Assembly: GCA_019112635.1 (NCBI GenBank)
Contig: DXIX01000028.1
Location: forward strand, 47,971-111,970
Source: Candidatus Blautia intestinigallinarum
GTDB taxonomy: Bacteria > Bacillota > Clostridia > Lachnospirales > Lachnospiraceae
DNA length: 64,000 bases
Direction of reading: 5' to 3'
How positions within the stretch are numbered: the first letter of the stretch is position 1; each line of letters begins with the position of its first letter. The position numbers and the translations under genes were made by a program. The notes beneath the pieces were generated by a model. It worked only from the letters and a program-made list of their open reading frames with translations, ran no database searches and was not told the origin of the DNA. Of the stretch, positions 61,239 to 64,000 are shown piece after piece.

Positions 61239-62402
61239 TTATTTCACCACTCGGACCCTGGACACATCACTTACTGCCTTCAGCGCTTCCACAGCTGCTT
61301 CTGGAATCTTCGTCTCCAAATCAATCAGCGTGTACGCATAACTGCCGCGGCTCTTGTTGGTCAGGTCCGCAATGTTCATTCCCTCATCACCCAGAATCTT
61401 TGTGAACTGGCTGATCATATTCGGGATATTTTTGTGGGTGATTGCCACTCTGGCCTCACTCTTGCAGACACCCATGTCACAGTTGGGGAAGTTCACGGAA
61501 TTGCGGATATTTCCGTTCTCCAGGAAATCCCTCAGTTCTTTCACTGCCATCACTGCACAGTTCTCCTCTGCCTCCTCTGTGGATGCTCCCAGATGAGGAA
61601 TCACCAGGACACCTTTCTTGCCAGCCACCACCGGATTGGCAAAATCAGTCACATAACGTTTGATCTTTCCTGCCTCCAAAGCTTCCACAATGGCTTCCTC
61701 GTCTGCCAGCAGATCTCTCGCGAAATTCAGGATCACCACATGTTCTTTCATTTTAGCGATGGCATCCTCATTGATCATACGTCTGGTGCTGTCCATCAAA
61801 GGCACATGGATGGTGATGTAATCACACTGCTCATAGATCTCATCCACCGTCTTGCTGTGATGGATATTTCTGGACAGATTCCAGGCAGCATCGATGGACA
61901 GATAAGGATCGTATCCATAGACCTCCATTCCCAGAGCATCCGCTGCGTTGGCTACCAGAGAACCGATTGCTCCCAGACCGATGATACCCAGCTTCTTTCC
62001 GCTGATCTCACAGCCGGCAAACTGTTTCTTCTGTTTTTCTGCCAGCTTTCCGATATTGGGATCTTCCTGGTTTGCTTTGATCCACTCCACACCGCCGACA
62101 ATGTCACGGGATGCCAGGAGCATTCCGGCAAGTACCAGTTCCTTTACTCCGTTGGCATTGGCGCCTGGAGTGTTGAACACGACAATTCCTTTCTCCGCAC
62201 AGTCATAGACGGGAATATTATTCACTCCTGCACCGGCTCTCGCAATGGCAAGAACTCCCCCAGGAATCTCCATCTCTGTCATTTTCGCGCTGCGGACCAG
62301 AACTGCCTGGGCATCTTTGAGTTCTTCCACCTTCTGGTAGGTGTCGGGCAGTAAGTCCAGCCCCCTCTGTGCAATCGGGTTTAAGCAAGTATACTGGAAC
62401 AT
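61239..62402 (-). CDS. serA: D-3-phosphoglycerate dehydrogenase with C-terminal ACT domain
   Basis: GLGAIGSLVANAADALGMEVYGYDPY NAD-binding motif; C-terminal ACT-like domain; directly after serC. Confidence 0.88.
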   Translation of the reverse strand: MFQYTCLNPIAQRGLDLLPDTYQKVEELKDAQAVLVRSAKMTEMEIPGGVLAIARAGAGVNNIPVYDCAEKGIVVFNTPGANANGVKELVLAGMLLASRDIVGGVEWIKANQEDPNIGKLAEKQKKQFAGCEISGKKLGIIGLGAIGSLVANAADALGMEVYGYDPYLSIDAAWNLSRNIHHSKTVDEIYEQCDYITIHVPLMDSTRRMINEDAIAKMKEHVVILNFARDLLADEEAIVEALEAGKIKRYVTDFANPVVAGKKGVLVIPHLGASTEEAEENCAVMAVKELRDFLENGNIRNSVNFPNCDMGVCKSEARVAITHKNIPNMISQFTKILGDEGMNIADLTNKSRGSYAYTLIDLETKIPEAAVEALKAVSDVSRVRVVK

Positions 62403-62403
62403 T

Positions 62404-63486
62404 TTAACTGTTTTCCTCCTCAAATTTTTTCATAAACGCTACCAGCGCCTCGACACCTTCCACAGGCATTGCGTTGTAGATGCTGGCTCTCATACCACCC
62501 ACGGTACGGTGGCCTTTCAGATTCTCCAGACCTGCCTCTTTTGCCTCTTCGACAAATTTGGCGTCCATCTCCTTGCTGCCAGTGACAAATGGAACATTCA
62601 TCAGAGAACGGGAAGCCGGTTCCACAGTTCCCCGGAACAGATTGCTCTGATCCAGATAATCGTAGAGAATCTTGGCTTTTCTCTCATTGCGCTCCTTCAT
62701 TGCCTGAAGGCCGCCCATCTTCTTCAGCCATTTGAATACTTTCCCGCAGATATAGATACAATAGCAGTTCGGTGTGTTATACATGGAGCCTGCATCTGCG
62801 TGGGTCTTGAATTTCATCATGGTGGGGGTTCCTTCCAGCACATCATCCGTGATCAGATCATCCCGGACAATGGAGATCACCATTCCAGCAGGTCCGATGT
62901 TTTTCTGAACGCCGCCGTAGACGATTCCATATTTGCTCACATCCATGGGTTCTGACAGGAAGCAGGAAGATACGTCGGATACCAGAATTTTTCCCTTGGT
63001 ATTCGGCAGTGTCTTGTATTTGGTCCCGTAAATGGTATTGTTCTCACAGATATAGACATAGTCTGCGTCCTCACTGATCGGCAGATCGGAACAGTCCGGA
63101 ATATAGCTGAAGGTCTTATCCTCGGAAGACGCGATCTTGTTGGCCTTTCCGTATTTCTGGCCTTCCTGCCATGCTTTCTTCGCCCACTGTCCGGTCACAA
63201 TGTAGTCTGCCACACGGTTTTTCATCAGATTCATGGGAATCATGGCAAACTGGAGAGAAGCTCCTCCCTGCAAAAACAGAACTTTGTAGTTCTCCGGAAT
63301 CTGCAGAAGATCTCTTAAATCCGCCTCTGCCTCATCAATAATCTGCTGAAAAGCCGAAGAACGGTGGCTCATCTCCATCACGGACATACCCGTTCCGCGG
63401 TAATCCATCATTTCCTCTGCCGCTTCTTTGAGCACTTCCTCCGGCAGGACGGCAGGGCCTGCTGAGAAATTATACACTCGACTCAT
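62404..63486 (-). CDS. serC: Phosphoserine aminotransferase
   Basis: YNFSAGPAVLPEEVL N-terminus; VSDVSSCFLSEPMDVSKYGIVYGGVQKNIGPAG PLP-Lys region. Confidence 0.93.
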   Translation of the reverse strand: MSRVYNFSAGPAVLPEEVLKEAAEEMMDYRGTGMSVMEMSHRSSAFQQIIDEAEADLRDLLQIPENYKVLFLQGGASLQFAMIPMNLMKNRVADYIVTGQWAKKAWQEGQKYGKANKIASSEDKTFSYIPDCSDLPISEDADYVYICENNTIYGTKYKTLPNTKGKILVSDVSSCFLSEPMDVSKYGIVYGGVQKNIGPAGMVISIVRDDLITDDVLEGTPTMMKFKTHADAGSMYNTPNCYCIYICGKVFKWLKKMGGLQAMKERNERKAKILYDYLDQSNLFRGTVEPASRSLMNVPFVTGSKEMDAKFVEEAKEAGLENLKGHRTVGGMRASIYNAMPVEGVEALVAFMKKFEEENS

Positions 63487-64000
63487 TTTTTTATATCCTC
63501 CTCATCAAATACATCTTCCAGATTCGCGCCGGCTGGAACCATCGGGAATACCATCTGGTCTTCGTCGATCACGCACTCAAGCACAATCACGCCTTCACCT
63601 TCCAGCGCGCGCTTCAGTGCCGGCTCCACCTCTTCCTGCTTCGTGACACGGATTCCCTGACATCCCATGGACTCTGCCAGTTTGATATAATCCACCTTAT
63701 CTCTCAGAATGGTCTGAGAATAACGGTTATCATAGAACAGATCCTGCCACTGGTGAACCATACCCAGAACATGGTTGTTCATGATAATCTCAATCAGATG
63801 ATGACCGCTTCTGACTGCTGTGGCCAGCTCATTCATATTCATTCGGAAACATCCGTCACCTGTAATATTGACAATGGTACTGCCCGGTTTTCCGTAGGAA
63901 GCGCCGATGGCTGCTCCCAGGCCAAATCCCATTGTTCCAAGACCGCCGGAAGTCAGAAAGCTCCTCGGTCTCTTATATTTATAATACTGAGCCGCCCACA
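63483..64000 (-). CDS. ilvB: Acetolactate synthase large subunit, C-terminal part (runs off window end)
   Basis: GGLGTMGFGLGAAIGASYGKPGSTIVNITGDGCFRMNMNEL ThDP-binding motif; TGA overlaps serC ATG (ATGA). Confidence 0.9.
   Translation of the reverse strand, partial: WAAQYYKYKRPRSFLTSGGLGTMGFGLGAAIGASYGKPGSTIVNITGDGCFRMNMNELATAVRSGHHLIEIIMNNHVLGMVHQWQDLFYDNRYSQTILRDKVDYIKLAESMGCQGIRVTKQEEVEPALKRALEGEGVIVLECVIDEDQMVFPMVPAGANLEDVFDEEDIKK

Overview
A 64 kb chromosomal window, most likely from a gut Lachnospiraceae-type Firmicute (inferred from gene content and codon style, not tested). Main contents in order: the end of a sensor kinase with a BceAB/MacB-like ABC exporter; a beta-galactoside locus (GH42 and GH2 beta-galactosidases, lactose-type ABC importer, two AraC regulators, MATE, GH112 phosphorylase); MarR; ClpC and a McsA-like protein; a DUF2284 protein and an ASKHA corrinoid-activator-like protein; an MFS transporter behind an apparent variant FMN riboswitch and terminator; MATE; DUF1275; LytTR and LysR regulators; split chromate transporter; HelD-like helicase; a large Cna-B surface protein split by a frameshift; a second, ferredoxin-less ASKHA activator; a two-gene SufB/SufC-like minimal system; homocysteine methyltransferase; DUF362 ferredoxin; PtsI; a potABCD-like operon headed by an amidohydrolase; tRNA-Thr(CGU) beside a structured intergenic element and a decayed surface-protein gene; XRE and Uma2; MscS; a GlgB-like protein with substituted catalytic residues; PfkB kinase; and ilvB-serC-serA. 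The strongest second-look items are the variant FMN riboswitch (26340-26442, minus), the GlgB-like pseudoenzyme candidate, the Cna-B protein frameshift at a perfect Shine-Dalgarno-like sequence, and the structured element next to tRNA-Thr. Family calls come from reading the sequence and remembered family motifs; no database search was run.
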